DNA of 64,000 nt from Limnephilus marmoratus. Taxonomy: Eukaryota > Arthropoda > Insecta > Trichoptera > Limnephilidae. Shown piece after piece: positions 53,205-63,054 of this stretch (position 1 is its first letter; every line of letters starts with the position of its first letter). Where the stretch lies: the NCBI GenBank assembly GCA_917880885.1, contig OU862928.1, positions 9,753,721-9,817,720 on the forward strand. The letters are read 5' to 3'. Both the position numbers and the translations under genes were made by a program. The notes under the pieces are model-generated. The model saw only the letters and a list, made by a program, of their open reading frames with translations. It was not told where the DNA came from and did not search any database.

Positions 53205-53695
53205 ACTAAGTTAGTTCTTTTTTCTCTCCAAATATGAATCCAATAGAGCTTTAAATTGGTTTATGTTAGTTGCATCGATGACATGTTGTGGGAGTTTGTT
53301 CCAAGCATCCACCACTCTATTTGCAAGGAAGTGTTTTCTAGGATTAGATGCAAAAGGCGTTTTGGTAATTTTTTTCGAGTGTCCACGGAGAGTTATATTT
53401 TTACTAGTAGTGAAGATTCCTTGGATACCAGGGCAGCTGTAGTCTCCAGATAAAATTTTGAAGGTCTCGATCAAGTCACCCCTTTCTCTTCTATCTTTTA
53501 AGGTTGGTAATCTTAATTCCTTGAGTCTATCTTCATATCGCCGATCTTTCAAAGCTCTTGGTATTTTAGTGAAACGTCTCTGTACTCCCTCTATCAGATT
53601 TATATCCTTTGCGAAGTAAGGACTCCATATTTGGAAAGCATATTCCAGGAGAGGTCGCACATATGTTTTGTATATTTTAACATTTTTGGTCAGTT
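53205..53695 (-). pseudogene. CR1-like LINE RT C-terminal fragment
   Basis: The minus strand encodes RPLLEYAFQIWSPYFAKDIN, GVQRRFTKIPRALK, ELRLPTLKDRRERGDLIETF and FLANRVVDAWNKLPQHVIDA, a continuous 149-codon frame. This is the C-terminal region after the RT thumb. 5'-truncated. Confidence 0.85.
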
Positions 53696-53837
53696 AAATG
53701 GATAACGACCCGTTTGCTAACGTTTTTTGACAGTTGTATGTAGGAAGTTGTTTTCGGCGCTCGGTTATTTATTTATTATCGAAATCAGTCAGTAACGTCA
53801 GCCCAGCTTTATTTCTTTTATATATTCAATAATATTT

Positions 53838-54032
53838 TTTATTCAATTTATAAAAACAGTTTATTTTTAAACAAGTTCTGCTATGTAATTATTATTACGC
53901 GTGACAGCTGTTTCGCCTAGTTTGATAATGCCTTCAGAAGGCGAAACAGCTGTCACGTGTAATAATAATTAATAATTAAATAGAAGAACTCGTTTTCCAG
54001 TTTATAAATAAACTGTTTTTTTTTTTAATTAA
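53838..54032. repeat. Foldback element with about 75-bp imperfect arms
   Basis: Core arms 53887-53917 and 53940-53970 match 30 of 31 (tgacagctgtttcgcc), with a 22-nt loop. Similarity extends outwards through agttct and aacagtttat to a total of about 75 bp per side. Confidence 0.7.
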
Positions 54033-54291
54033 TATTAGAACATGGCACAACCAAGCGAATCAGACACTTAAGTCGGGCCATGTCAAGAGTCAGTATAATA
54101 GAAGAGCATGTTTGAGACGATGTATGAATATGAACGAGGCAAAGAGTGTGTGCCACGACCGAGTTGTTTGGCAGTCTGTCCTCTCTGCTTATCCTGCTGG
54201 GAACAGCGTGTTGGTTAATTAGTTCACAGTTACAGTTATATAATATATATTTATAATATAGTTAATATAATTGTAACCCAATTTGCTTTGT

Positions 54292-54417
54292 ATGACTGCC
54301 TTAGTGGTTGAGTGGTTACTATACTTGACCACGAATCTAAAGATCGCTGGTTCAAAGCCAGCGTGCATAAGAAAATTGTATTTGATTAATTTTTACAATA
54401 TTATTAAGTTATTGCAC
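54292..54417 (+). mobile_element. SINE-A, 5' part with tRNA head (split by a LINE)
   Basis: The head at 54292-54372 has ttagtggttgagtggttac (A box) and gctggttcaaagcc (B box). The copy stops at 54417 and resumes at 55043. Confidence 0.8.
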
Positions 54418-55042
54418 CCCTGATATGGGTACCAGGTCATAAGGGTATTGAGGGCAACGAGCGGGCTGACGAACTAGCAAGGAAAGGGGCGAAAGCAACA
54501 CTTGCGGGATCTGAGCCGGCCGTAGGAGTAGCTGCTTGCCACACCAAATTACATATAGAGAGGTGGGTCAAATCCCAGCACTGGAAGGAATGGGAGAGGG
54601 CACCCGGAAAGAGACAATCCAAAGTACTCATAAACGGACCCGACCCCAGACGGACCAGGAAACTACTCGATATGGACAGAAACTCGCTGAGGGAACTGGT
54701 AGGCCTACTAACGGGACACTGCCATCTCAGGAAACACATGCAGCTATTGGGAGTGGAAAGCACCAGTAGATGTAGAAAATGTGAAGAGGATGAAGAGACT
54801 CCAATTCACTTATGGTGCCAATGTCCTGCCCTGGTGGGATCTAGGCTCAGATACCTGGGGAGACATGTTGTAGAACCAGAAGACCTAGCCACATATCCGA
54901 TAACAACTCTAGTGAACTTTATTAAAGGGACTGGGTTATTGTTAAAGGATTGAGGTAAAATGGGAGAAAGTACAATGGGCCCATGGCCTAAGTACTCACG
55001 GGAACTAATGGTAAACCGTCTCCGCTTTAAAAAAAAAAAAAG
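54418..55042 (+). pseudogene. LINE 3' end with RNase H and CCHC motif, 12-bp duplication
   Basis: A 625-bp insertion bounded by AAGTTATTGCAC (54406-54417 and 55043-55054), ending in a polyA run. It is open from 54408 to a stop at 54953 with no plausible start. The product has the RNase H C-end (VPGHKGIEGNERADELARKG) followed by a region ending CRKCEEDEETPIHLWCQC (C-x2-C-x8-H-x4-C) and CPALVG. RNase H plus a C-terminal CCHC is the layout of I/R1-group LINEs. The uninterrupted frame and perfect duplication suggest a young insertion. Confidence 0.88.
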
Positions 55043-55345
55043 AAGTTATTGCACAATTTATTAATTAAAAATACTTAATATACGTAGTATATTTGCGGCA
55101 CGTTCTAGTGCGGAAGATACTCTCAATATGACCCTGGAGTAAGTCCACCATTCAGATTCAAAACCTTGCTTGAAGTGGCTTTAACTATGTTTAGTGGCGA
55201 GATCTGAATAGCGTGGTATTTCCCCAGCTTCCTCTCCCCTTCCCCCTCACCTTCAGCTTCACGACATACCTCAATTTGGGATGCTTTGGTCTCACTGGCT
55301 CCAGACGGTTGGTAGCAGTTGGGACTCTTGTCTCGGTCACATTAA
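55043..55345 (+). mobile_element. SINE-A, 3' part (after the LINE)
   Basis: Resumes with aatttattaattaaaaata, gtatatttgcggcacgttct and the ggtctcactggctccagacg end. Confidence 0.82.
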
Positions 55346-55404
55346 AAAATAAACTTCAAAATAGAAGTAAAATTATTAAATTATCTACTGAATTTTAACT
55401 AATC

Positions 55405-55645
55405 ATCACCAGTCTTACCAGGGCGATACTGAGAATATCTTCCACTCTGGAATGTGCCACAAATATTTATTTATTGCTTCTTCACAATTTATATACATAT
55501 ATTTTTAGCATGTAATTATTAACCCCACTAGGGTTCGCCTGTATCGGGGTTATTAATATACCATTCACGAATCAATTTAATAAAATTTAGTTGCGCATAC
55601 CGAGATTAGAACCCACGACCTCCAGACTGCTAGTTGAGTGCCTTA
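55405..55645 (-). mobile_element. SINE-A copy containing a short LINE 3' tail
   Basis: On the minus strand, a head with gtgggttctaatctcg (B box region) near 55615-55590 and the body end near 55405. At about 55466-55557 lies a LINE tail whose hairpin (55516-55557) matches the plan of the hairpins at 40605 and 52885. The minisatellite starts at the edge of the tRNA head. Confidence 0.65.
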
Positions 55646-55647
55646 CA

Positions 55648-57050
55648 TAAACCTTCAATCACCTCCAGAACAGTGTTCGAAAGTGTTCCAATACCCTTTT
55701 GGAGATCGTCCGTTCTGTCTGGCCAACGTAAACCTTGTCACATCCAGAACAGCGTTCAAAAGTACTCCGATATCCTTTTGGAGATTTTCCTTTCTGTCTG
55801 GACTACATAAACCTTGTCAAATCCAGAACAGCATTTGAAAGTGTTCCGATTTCCTTTTGGAGATCCTCCATTCTGTCTGGCCTACATAAACCTTTTCACA
55901 TCTGTTCTGTTCCGATATCATTTTGGAGATCGTCCATTCTGTCTGGCCTACATAAACCTTTTCACATCCAGAACAACGTTCCGATATCCTTTTGGAGATC
56001 GTCCATTCTGTCTGGCCTACATAAACCTTGTCACATTCAGAACATCGTTCGAAAGTGTTCCAATATCCTTTTTGAGATTGTCTGTTCTGTCTGGCCTACA
56101 TAATCCTTGTCACATCCAGAACAGAGTTCGAAAGTGTTTCCTTATCCTTTTGGAGATCGTCCGTTCTGTCTGGCCTACATAAACCTTGTCACATCCAGAA
56201 CATCGTTTGAAAGTGTTCTGATATCCTTTTGGAGATCGTCCATTCTATCTCTTCTGAAGTTTTCCGTTATCCTTTTGGAGATCGTCCTTTCTGTCTGACC
56301 TACATAAACCTTGTCACATTCAGAACAGCATTTAAAAGTGTTCCGATTTCCTTTTGGAGATCGTCCATTCTGTCTGGCCTACATAAACCTTTTCACATCC
56401 AGAATAGTGTTCTGATATCCTTTTAGAGATCGTCTATGCTGTCTGGCCTACATAAACCTTGTCATATCCATAATAGCGTTCCGATGTCCTTTTGGAGATC
56501 GTCCGTTCTGTCTGGCCTACATAAACCTTGTCACATCCAGAACATCGTTTGAAAGTGTTCTGATATCCTTTTGGAGATCGTCCATTCTATCTGTTCTGAA
56601 GTCTTCCGTTATCCTTTTGGAGATCATCCTTTCTGTTTGACCTACAAAAACCTTGTCACATTCAGAACAGCATTCAAAAGTGTTCCGATTTCCTATTGGA
56701 GATCGTCCGTTCTGTCTGGCCTACATAAACCTTTTCACATCCAGAATAGTGTTCCGATATCCTTTTAGAGATTGTCTATTCTGTCTGGCCTACATAAGTC
56801 TTGTCATATCCATAACATCAGCGTTCTGATATCCTTTTGGAGATCGTCTATTCTGTCTGGCCTATATAAACCTTTTCACATCCAGAACAGAGTTCGAAAG
56901 TGTTCCGATATCCTTTTAGAGATTGTCAATTCTGTCTGGCCTACATAAACCTTGTCACATCCAGAACAGCGTTCGAAAGTGTTCTAATATCCTTTTGGAG
57001 ATCGTCCATTCTGTCTGGCCTACATAAACCTTATCACAACTGGAATAGCA
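55648..57050 (-). repeat. Minisatellite of 69/79-bp units derived from a GIY-YIG endonuclease segment
   Basis: About 17 units, each with cctacataaaccttgtcaca, ccagaacag, gatatccttttggagatcgt and ccattctgtctgg. Full units are 79 bp; short ones lack a 10-bp ttcgaaagtg block and are 69 bp. Two longer units near 56165-56297 and 56510-56644 carry the same extra 45 bp or so, followed by matching unit order, so a block of four units was duplicated. Read on the minus strand, a unit encodes CSGCDKVYVGQTERTISKRI and then SEHFRT. This is the YIG half of a GIY-YIG nuclease as found at the C-terminus of Penelope-like retroelements: YVG, the Arg of TxR, the second Arg and EH are all present. The GIY half is missing and the 79-bp unit shifts frame, so it is not a working gene. 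Confidence 0.85.
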
Positions 57051-57529
57051 GAGTTTATAAAATGCATCTGTTCTCCGTTTATATTGTTTTATTGAAAATG
57101 CTAAGAAGTGTAGCATATGTATTTTTTCTTAAATTGTTAATTTATTAGGGTTATATTTGGATAGTTTGTTCTTTTCTTACCATTTCAGAGTCCCTTTCTA
57201 TTAACATTGTCCACCAAGCTTGCATCAGTCTCTGATTCTTTCCGGATGTCCACAGTAGTGTGTAAGGTTTCCACATTATTCATAATTGAGGGCAAAGCAA
57301 CATCATTGTTATTTTTCCGTAGAAAGAAATAACAATAAGTGGATTTCAAAGATTAGAACAATTTTATTGTTATCATTAGAGTCATTACTAAAAGGTGTCA
57401 TGCCCTTGACATAATACTTGCGTGTATGTATTTTCTTGGGATAAAAATCATAAGAAAAACGTGCGCAAATGGGTTAAATTGATATTGATTAAATTTAAAA
57501 AAAATAAGTGAGGTTAGCAGTCCATTATT
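57051..57529. other. AT-rich, no recognised feature
   Basis: Nothing recognised. Confidence 0.4.
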
Positions 57530-57710
57530 AAGTGCCAATACCAACCCTGATATATGGCAGTGAGGCGTATTGTGATAACTGGTGGAGAAGTGACGGAAGT
57601 AAACTGAATTGTGTAGAAATTAGATCCTTGAGGCATACATGCGTTAAACCATTTTTGACCATGTTACAAATTGGGATTTTCGGAAAAAATGCCAAGACTA
57701 AAGTGTAGAG
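57530..57710 (+). pseudogene. LINE RT C-terminal fragment, left of a hAT insertion
   Basis: Encodes NTNPDIWQ-like and LIYGSEAYCDNWWRSDG, then KLNCVEIRSLRHTC, an RTE-like LINE block resembling 51915-52330. Cut at 57710 by the hAT element. Confidence 0.65.
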
Positions 57711-57769
57711 CAGGGTTTCCCAAACTGTGTTCCGCGGAACACCAGTGTTCCGCTGAACCCGAATAGGGG

Positions 57770-57817
57770 TTAAATGAAATTATTCCGACAACAATTTGTC
57801 GGAATAATTTCATTTAA
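57770..57817. repeat. Perfect inverted repeat, 22-bp arms, 4-nt loop
   Basis: Arms 57770-57791 and 57796-57817 are exact reverse complements around the loop caat. Confidence 0.92.
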
Positions 57818-58167
57818 TTTAAAATACACATGTTCATTTCAATACTACTAATTTTATTGATAAGAAATTATTATTTCTGTATATATTTAACAATAGTTCT
57901 TAAGTTAGGTCCTAGACCCTTCCAGATAGAGAGACTAAATTTATGGAAGTTGAAAGAACCGTTTACGCTGTTATCGCAGTAAATCTTCATTTTGCATACT
58001 AAAAAAAATATTTCTGTGCTGTATAATGGTAATGAACATCTGTGCGTTGTGGAAACAATAACTATGGATTAACGGATCTGCAGGTGTTTCACGAAATACC
58101 CTTCTGTTCCCAAGGAACCCAAACATATATTTTCAAAATAACTTTATTACCTTAAAAGTAAAATAAT

Positions 58168-58408
58168 GTAAAAATCAATCAGCATTACAACATCCTTATT
58201 AGCAATTAGTCGAACTATAAACGCCCATGGTGCCGTAAACATTGGTAAAAAAATCAATCAGCATTACAACATCCTTATTAGCAATTAGTCGAACTATAAA
58301 CGCCCATGGTGCCGTAAACATTGGTAAAAAAATCAATCAGCATTACAACATCCTTATTAGCAATTAGTCGAACTATAAACGCCCATGGTGCCGTAAACAT
58401 TGGTAAAA
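58168..58408 (+). repeat. Three perfect or near-perfect tandem copies of a 79-bp unit
   Basis: tcaatcagcattacaacatc recurs at 58175, 58254 and 58333, and each unit ends cgccatggtgccgtaaacat-like. The copies look identical apart from the A run, so the expansion is recent. Confidence 0.93.
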
Positions 58409-58952
58409 AAAAATGTCGGTCACATAAAAGTGAGTATGAAAGTCTAATTTATTTATTTAGCGAATCTGATATGAAAAAAAATCTGCCTTTAAATGATTTC
58501 TGGACGAGTTCGAGTTTGTCAATTTAACAAGACAAGCTATTATTTTTTTACTTCCGTTTTCTACAACCTATTTATGCGAAGCGGGATTTTCTAACTATGC
58601 CGCAACAAGTCAGTGCAGGAACAGGCTCGACGCCACACCAGATGTTAGATTCCAACTTACCAATATTGTGCCTGATATTAAGAAGATATGCAATTCACGG
58701 ACTCAAATTCCTCGAAGTCTTTATTTATTCAATATTTTTTGTTTCTATTATATTATTTTTTTTGGTTTATAATCCTTTTTTGTTTATATTTGCATATATA
58801 TATTTTTTGTTGATATTTAAAATAAATAATACATTTAATAATTAAAAAAATTACTATTCGGAATTACTCAACCTAAAAAATAAGCCGTGTGTTCCATTAA
58901 ACTTTACAGGCTTGCGAAATATTCCATTGCAGAAAAAGTTTGGGAAACCCTG

Positions 58953-59086
58953 GTGTAGAGAACAAAATTAAGAAAGAGACAAGGAAGTGGATGAACAGAA
59001 AAAGAAGTGCAAGGAGAAAATACGATGTGGAAGTAGTGATCTAACAGAAACGCAAAAGCGATCAGTTTGAGACAAAATTCAAGACA
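58953..59086 (+). pseudogene. LINE fragment, right of the hAT insertion
   Basis: Resumes after the duplicated GTGTAGAG with lysine- and arginine-rich coding-like sequence (KKETRKWMNRKRSARRKYD). It then meets a Harbinger MITE at 59090. Confidence 0.5.
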
Positions 59087-59089
59087 TAA

Positions 59090-59370
59090 GAGGTCGTCCA
59101 TTAATCACGTGAGGCTCGAAGGGGGGGGGGGGGGGGTTCGGAAAAAATCACGAAATATCACGATGGGGGGGGGGGGGGTATAATGAGATATCACGTGTAT
59201 TATTTATTTTTCGTGCTAATTTTCTGAAAATTAAAAAAAAAAATACACGTGATTTGGGGGGGGGGGGGGCGACTTAGTCTCAAACCTCACCACATATCAC
59301 CAACGGGGGGGGGGGGGGGGGGGGGGTTAAAAAGTTGCTAAAAAACATCATGTGATTAATGGACGACCCC
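59090..59370. mobile_element. PIF/Harbinger-like MITE with four long G runs
   Basis: Ends GAGGTCGTCCATTAATCACG and (inverted) GGGGTCGTCCATTAATCACA with TAA outside each (59087-59089, 59371-59373). The 281-bp interior contains four runs of about 15-23 G, each near a cacgtg- or atcac-containing segment. Confidence 0.85.
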
Positions 59371-59374
59371 TAAG

Positions 59375-60000
59375 GCCTTTGAAGATGGACAGTGAGATCT
59401 GCCCGAAACGTCAGGAGTTAAGTGCTTTTAAGGATTACTTTACGTCGATAAACCGAATTTTTTTTCTAAATATATATATATACTTGAGTAGCGTCGTGAA
59501 AAAATAAGAATAATAGAAGAGTGTGTATGAACGTGATTGAGCCATGAAATGTGTGCCAAGACAGACTTATGTGCGGTCTATAGTCGTGGTTATGTGTTAT
59601 GTAGGTAGTAAACTTGCTTGAAAGCATGACGTAAAGGCTTCAAATGATTTAAATACATAGTAGTTTGTTATTTACAACCAACAACTGTGATTGCATCTTA
59701 TTATCTTTAACTGTTCCTATAAGTAGTATTTAATTACCTCAGCTAACAATGAGATTGGTGATAATTTCCTACATTACATTTACCTGTCTGACCACTAATT
59801 ACATACAAATTAATAGTACGTATATAAAAGTCATTTAACCCTTCAAAAATCGGGCCATTTTGTCAGACGGTAAAAATATTTCTGCTTTGCAATAAAATCC
59901 AAATAAACGGAAAATTGGTGAACGTATCCGAAAACTAAAAACTGTCTTGGAAAGGTGATTAAATAAGCTTTCAATTTTTTTTAAATAAATGTAATAAGTA
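59375..60000. other. Mostly unrecognised; 59830-60000 relates to the long inverted-repeat family
   Basis: 59850-59990 (gaacgtatccgaaaactaaa, ctgtcttggaaaggtgatta) resembles an arm of 23440-24721. The rest is AT-rich. Confidence 0.45.
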
Positions 60001-60004
60001 ATAA

Positions 60005-60140
60005 CCATGTAGGCCGAACGCAACATCAGATGAGAGTAGAGATGTCAGGAGTTCCACTAAAGAACACCAAGGAGTTTGTATACCTCGGGAGCAAAATAAC
60101 ATGACGGAAGGTCGACAGCCGTATACACCAGGCCCCCTAG
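60005..60140 (+). pseudogene. RTE-like LINE fragment, left of foldback MITEs
   Basis: Encodes VEMSGVPLKNTKEFVYLGSK and, after a short deletion, KVDSRIHQA. Continues at 60950. Confidence 0.75.
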
Positions 60141-60144
60141 CATG

Positions 60145-60938
60145 GTCGATCAATATAGGTTTTATCGTAAATGTCGGTAACTTGGGAGTCGGTAACTAAA
60201 TTTCAATTTGGGAGGCGGGAATGGGTACCGCCGCCCCGGGAACCTTTATTGGATAACCAACACCTCTGCCATAGGTCACCCCAAGTGGTTCGCTACGTTT
60301 GGTGATTTAGCAGGGGTGCCCGGGTTCATGGGGTGAGGTTTGTCTAGGTCTTGGAGGAGGATGACCAGGACATACTGAACCTCAGATTCCTACCCACCCC
60401 TTAAACCCTTTTCCTTCCCCGAACTCTCCTCTCCTTCCTTTCCTTAAAAAAAAACCCTCCACACAGCATCCTCAAAGATGACATAGGCCCTGAGGGAAAT
60501 TATTTTCCTCAGGGCCTCCTGTGTGGAGCTCATGTAAAAAAAAAAAAACTTGCCATCGCTCCCTAGCACGACTGCAGGCCGCTAACGAATAAACAACAGT
60601 TTACGTCAAATATATTAGGAACTCCTAGTCATTGAGAACTATTGTTTGTTCGTTAGCGGCGTGCAGTCGTGCTCGGGAACGATGGCACGTTACCGACATT
60701 TTCGATAAAACCCTTGGTCGATCGATATAGGTTTTATCTAAAATGTCGGTAACTTGCGATCGCTCCCGAGCACGACTGCAGGCCGCTAACGAAAAAACAA
60801 CAGTTTACGTCAAATATATTAGGAACCCCTAGTCATTGTGAACTATTGTTTGTTCGTTAGCGGTCTGTAGTCGTGCTCGGGAGCGATGGCAAGTTACCGT
60901 CATTTTCGATAAAACCTATATCGATCGACCATGCTAGC
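60145..60938. mobile_element. Two tandem foldback MITEs, first split by SINE-B
   Basis: Each unit is a near-perfect palindrome: arms of about 90 bp (ggtcgatcgatataggtttt, gtcggtaacttgccatcgct, cccgagcacgactgcaggcc) around about 36 bp. Unit 1 spans 60145-60183 and 60550-60711; unit 2 spans 60712-60938. They sit head to tail with the inner terminus shared. Outer ends extend to ctagcatgg. The exact target duplication is unclear. Non-coding. Confidence 0.82.
60204..60549 (+). mobile_element. SINE-B inserted in a foldback MITE
   Basis: caatttgggaggcgggaatg to the complete hairpin and gtgtggagctcatgt plus A12. It lies between tcggtaact and ttgccatcgc of the MITE arm, which otherwise join. Confidence 0.88.
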
Positions 60939-60949
60939 ACCCCTAGGTT

Positions 60950-61480
60950 AGGCTTGCATTCAATAAAAAGTCGAAAATAATAGAATCGAATAGTGTAGAC
61001 CTAAAACTGAGAATACTCCTCATCAAGACCTATGTATGGAGTATCTTGATGTACGGCTGCGAAACATGGTGCCTATCCGAAAGAGATAAACGGAGACTAG
61101 AGGCTTTTGAGATGTGGTCCTATAGAAGACTATTAGGAATTTCATGGAGAGACCACATTACAAATGAGGAGGTTCTCCAAAGAATCGAAGGAGGAAGGCA
61201 TCTGCTCAGGACCTTGTCCGAAAGGCGTGCAAGATGGATCGGCCATGTAATACGACAAGAAGGCCTCTTGCATGCCATAATGGAGGGTATGACCGAGGGG
61301 ACAAACTCTAGGGGACGCCCACGCCGAGAGTACCTGGAGGACCTGCTGGTGGACGTGCGCTGCACATCATATGCAGACTTCAAAAGAGCCGCACAAGACA
61401 GGGAAGAATGGAAGAGAAGAATAGAGGAAATTGCTAAAAACCAATCCCAGGATTGAAACCAGAGAGAGAGAGAGAGAGAG
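60950..61480 (+). pseudogene. RTE-like LINE C-terminus, right of foldback MITEs
   Basis: Encodes FNKKSKIIESNSVDLKLRIL, YGCETWCLSERDKRRLEAFE, YRRLLGISWRDHITNEEVLQ and ARWIGHVIRQEGLLHAIMEG to a stop at 61456, followed by a GA repeat of about 24 bp as tail. The frame from 60970 to the stop is open, so this part is well preserved. Confidence 0.88.
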
Positions 61481-61489
61481 AGAATAACC

Positions 61490-62529
61490 ATTTAATTTTT
61501 TAAATGTAAAAGTACACGGTTATTCTACTTAGTATATTCTAGTCTACACAAAAATAGTATATTTTTTCTTCATATTTCGATAGATTCAATGTTCAAAAAT
61601 ATATTCTTAAAAGGATTTTTCGAAATTCTAATTCTTTTAAAAGTTATAGCCATTTTAGTTCCAGCGGTTTAAACGAAATCTAAATAGAGCAAAACTTTAA
61701 ATGCGTGTTTCTCGAAACTACTTTTTTCGAGACGGTTGACACGATATCTCAAGTTCTACTGAACCAATTTACTTGAAATTCGGTGTGAGCCTTCTCTATA
61801 CATTACTCTATCGCGCTAAACTAAAACTATAACAAAATTCCAAGTTGAAAATGTGGAAAAAACATGTCTTTTTATTTCAGTCAACCACCATTTTGCGAAA
61901 AAAAATAATCTTTTTTCTTTTCCTTAGTTCGGGCCATAGCAGCATTTGTTAGGATTAAGAATTAATTTGTTTTTATTTTTTCAAATTACGAGGAGGGTTG
62001 CAATCGTGTCAACCAGGGCGCGCCATTTTTTTGAAACCCCCCACTTCAACACCCTGTAACTTTCCTAATTTTTAATTTTAATTTTTTTTATGTTTAATAA
62101 ATATTTGATAAAATAATGGCTATTAAAAATATAATTGTTTTTATTTTTATTGCACCTGAAAAAATACCTATAATTCATGCTTCTAGACAAGAATACCCGC
62201 TTAAGTTTTCTCTAACTAAAATTACTGATAACGAAAAAAATTAAAAACAAACACATACTCGTATTTAATTAGACAAATGTATTATAAACGTTGTTCTCTC
62301 ATCACTCTTTTTATCGTTAGATCTAAAAATAATGAATAAAAAATTCCCAAAGTTTCATACATTTATTTCAATTTGCGATTCGAAACATTGTTTTCGTAAA
62401 GGGGTACATTTTACTTCTTTTGTAGTTATTTTTGAGAGTGTGTTTTATTTATTTGTTTTTTCGTTATTTATTTATTTAATTATTACGGAGAAGATTACAA
62501 AATTTAAGAGAAAAAAAGTCCAAGGGGGC
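61490..62529. other. AT-rich, no recognised feature
   Basis: Nothing recognised on either strand. Confidence 0.4.
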
Positions 62530-63050
62530 AGTTTCACTATGTTGTGACGTAAAGATAGTTACTGAATTCTCTGTAGGTAACATTGAAGATGTCGATGCTC
62601 AATGCAGAATCGTTAAGCAGTTGAATTGCTCTGTTTAATGGCGCATTCTGAAAGGAAGAAGTTCTCACTTTCGGAGCATAAAAAGTGCGTGGCATCTCCC
62701 ACGAGGATACGCGTTTAGGGACATATAGGTTAATCTTCTTCAACATAAGTGGATTCAATACAGTACCGGAGATCAGCTTAAAAAATGTTTCCCCAAAAAT
62801 ATTTTTCGGCGGGCTTCTAAGGTATTAAGATCGAGCATTCTTGTTAAGAACAACGATGGATAATCATTCTTGTTAAGAACAATGAATGGGTTGTATGTAT
62901 ATTCCCTCATATACAGGTAACGCATAAACCTTTTTTGTACTCTTTCTATTTCTAGGATATGGTTTTGTTCAGAGGGGGCCCAAATAATGGAGCTGTATTC
63001 CAGGATGCTGCGGACAAGTGCTTCATATGTTTTTCTCTTTTTAACACCGT
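62530..63050 (-). pseudogene. Jockey/CR1-type LINE C-terminal fragment
   Basis: Minus-strand frames encode LVRSILEYSSIIWAPSEQNH and VQKRFMRYLYMREYTYNPF near 63030-62890, then KINLYVPKRVSSW and RAIQLLNDSALSIDIFNVTY near 62750-62570. Multiple frameshifts and a short internal duplication (cattcttgttaagaacaa near 62838 and 62866). Confidence 0.78.
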
Positions 63051-63054
63051 TTAT

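Larger units (their letters stand above)
57711..58952. mobile_element. hAT transposon, internally deleted, 8-bp target duplication
   Basis: Termini CAGGGTTTCCCAAACT and (inverted) the same 15-16 bp. GTGTAGAG flanks both sides (57703-57710, 58953-58960). The element is 1,242 bp. It keeps a relic of the transposase C-terminal dimerisation region on the plus strand near 58510-58720: LLPFSTTYLCEAGFSNYA followed by RNRLDATPDVRFQLTNI and PDIKKIC. This is the pattern of Buster/ZBED5-like hAT transposases. The catalytic regions upstream are gone. A snap-back repeat (57770) and a triplicated 79-bp segment (58168) lie inside. Confidence 0.9.

Noticed and set aside
55735..56426. Plus-strand repeat peptides (YPFGDRPFCLAYINLVT type)
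   Set aside because: They are the antisense of the GIY-YIG-like minus-strand frame and shift with the 79-bp unit; no independent support.
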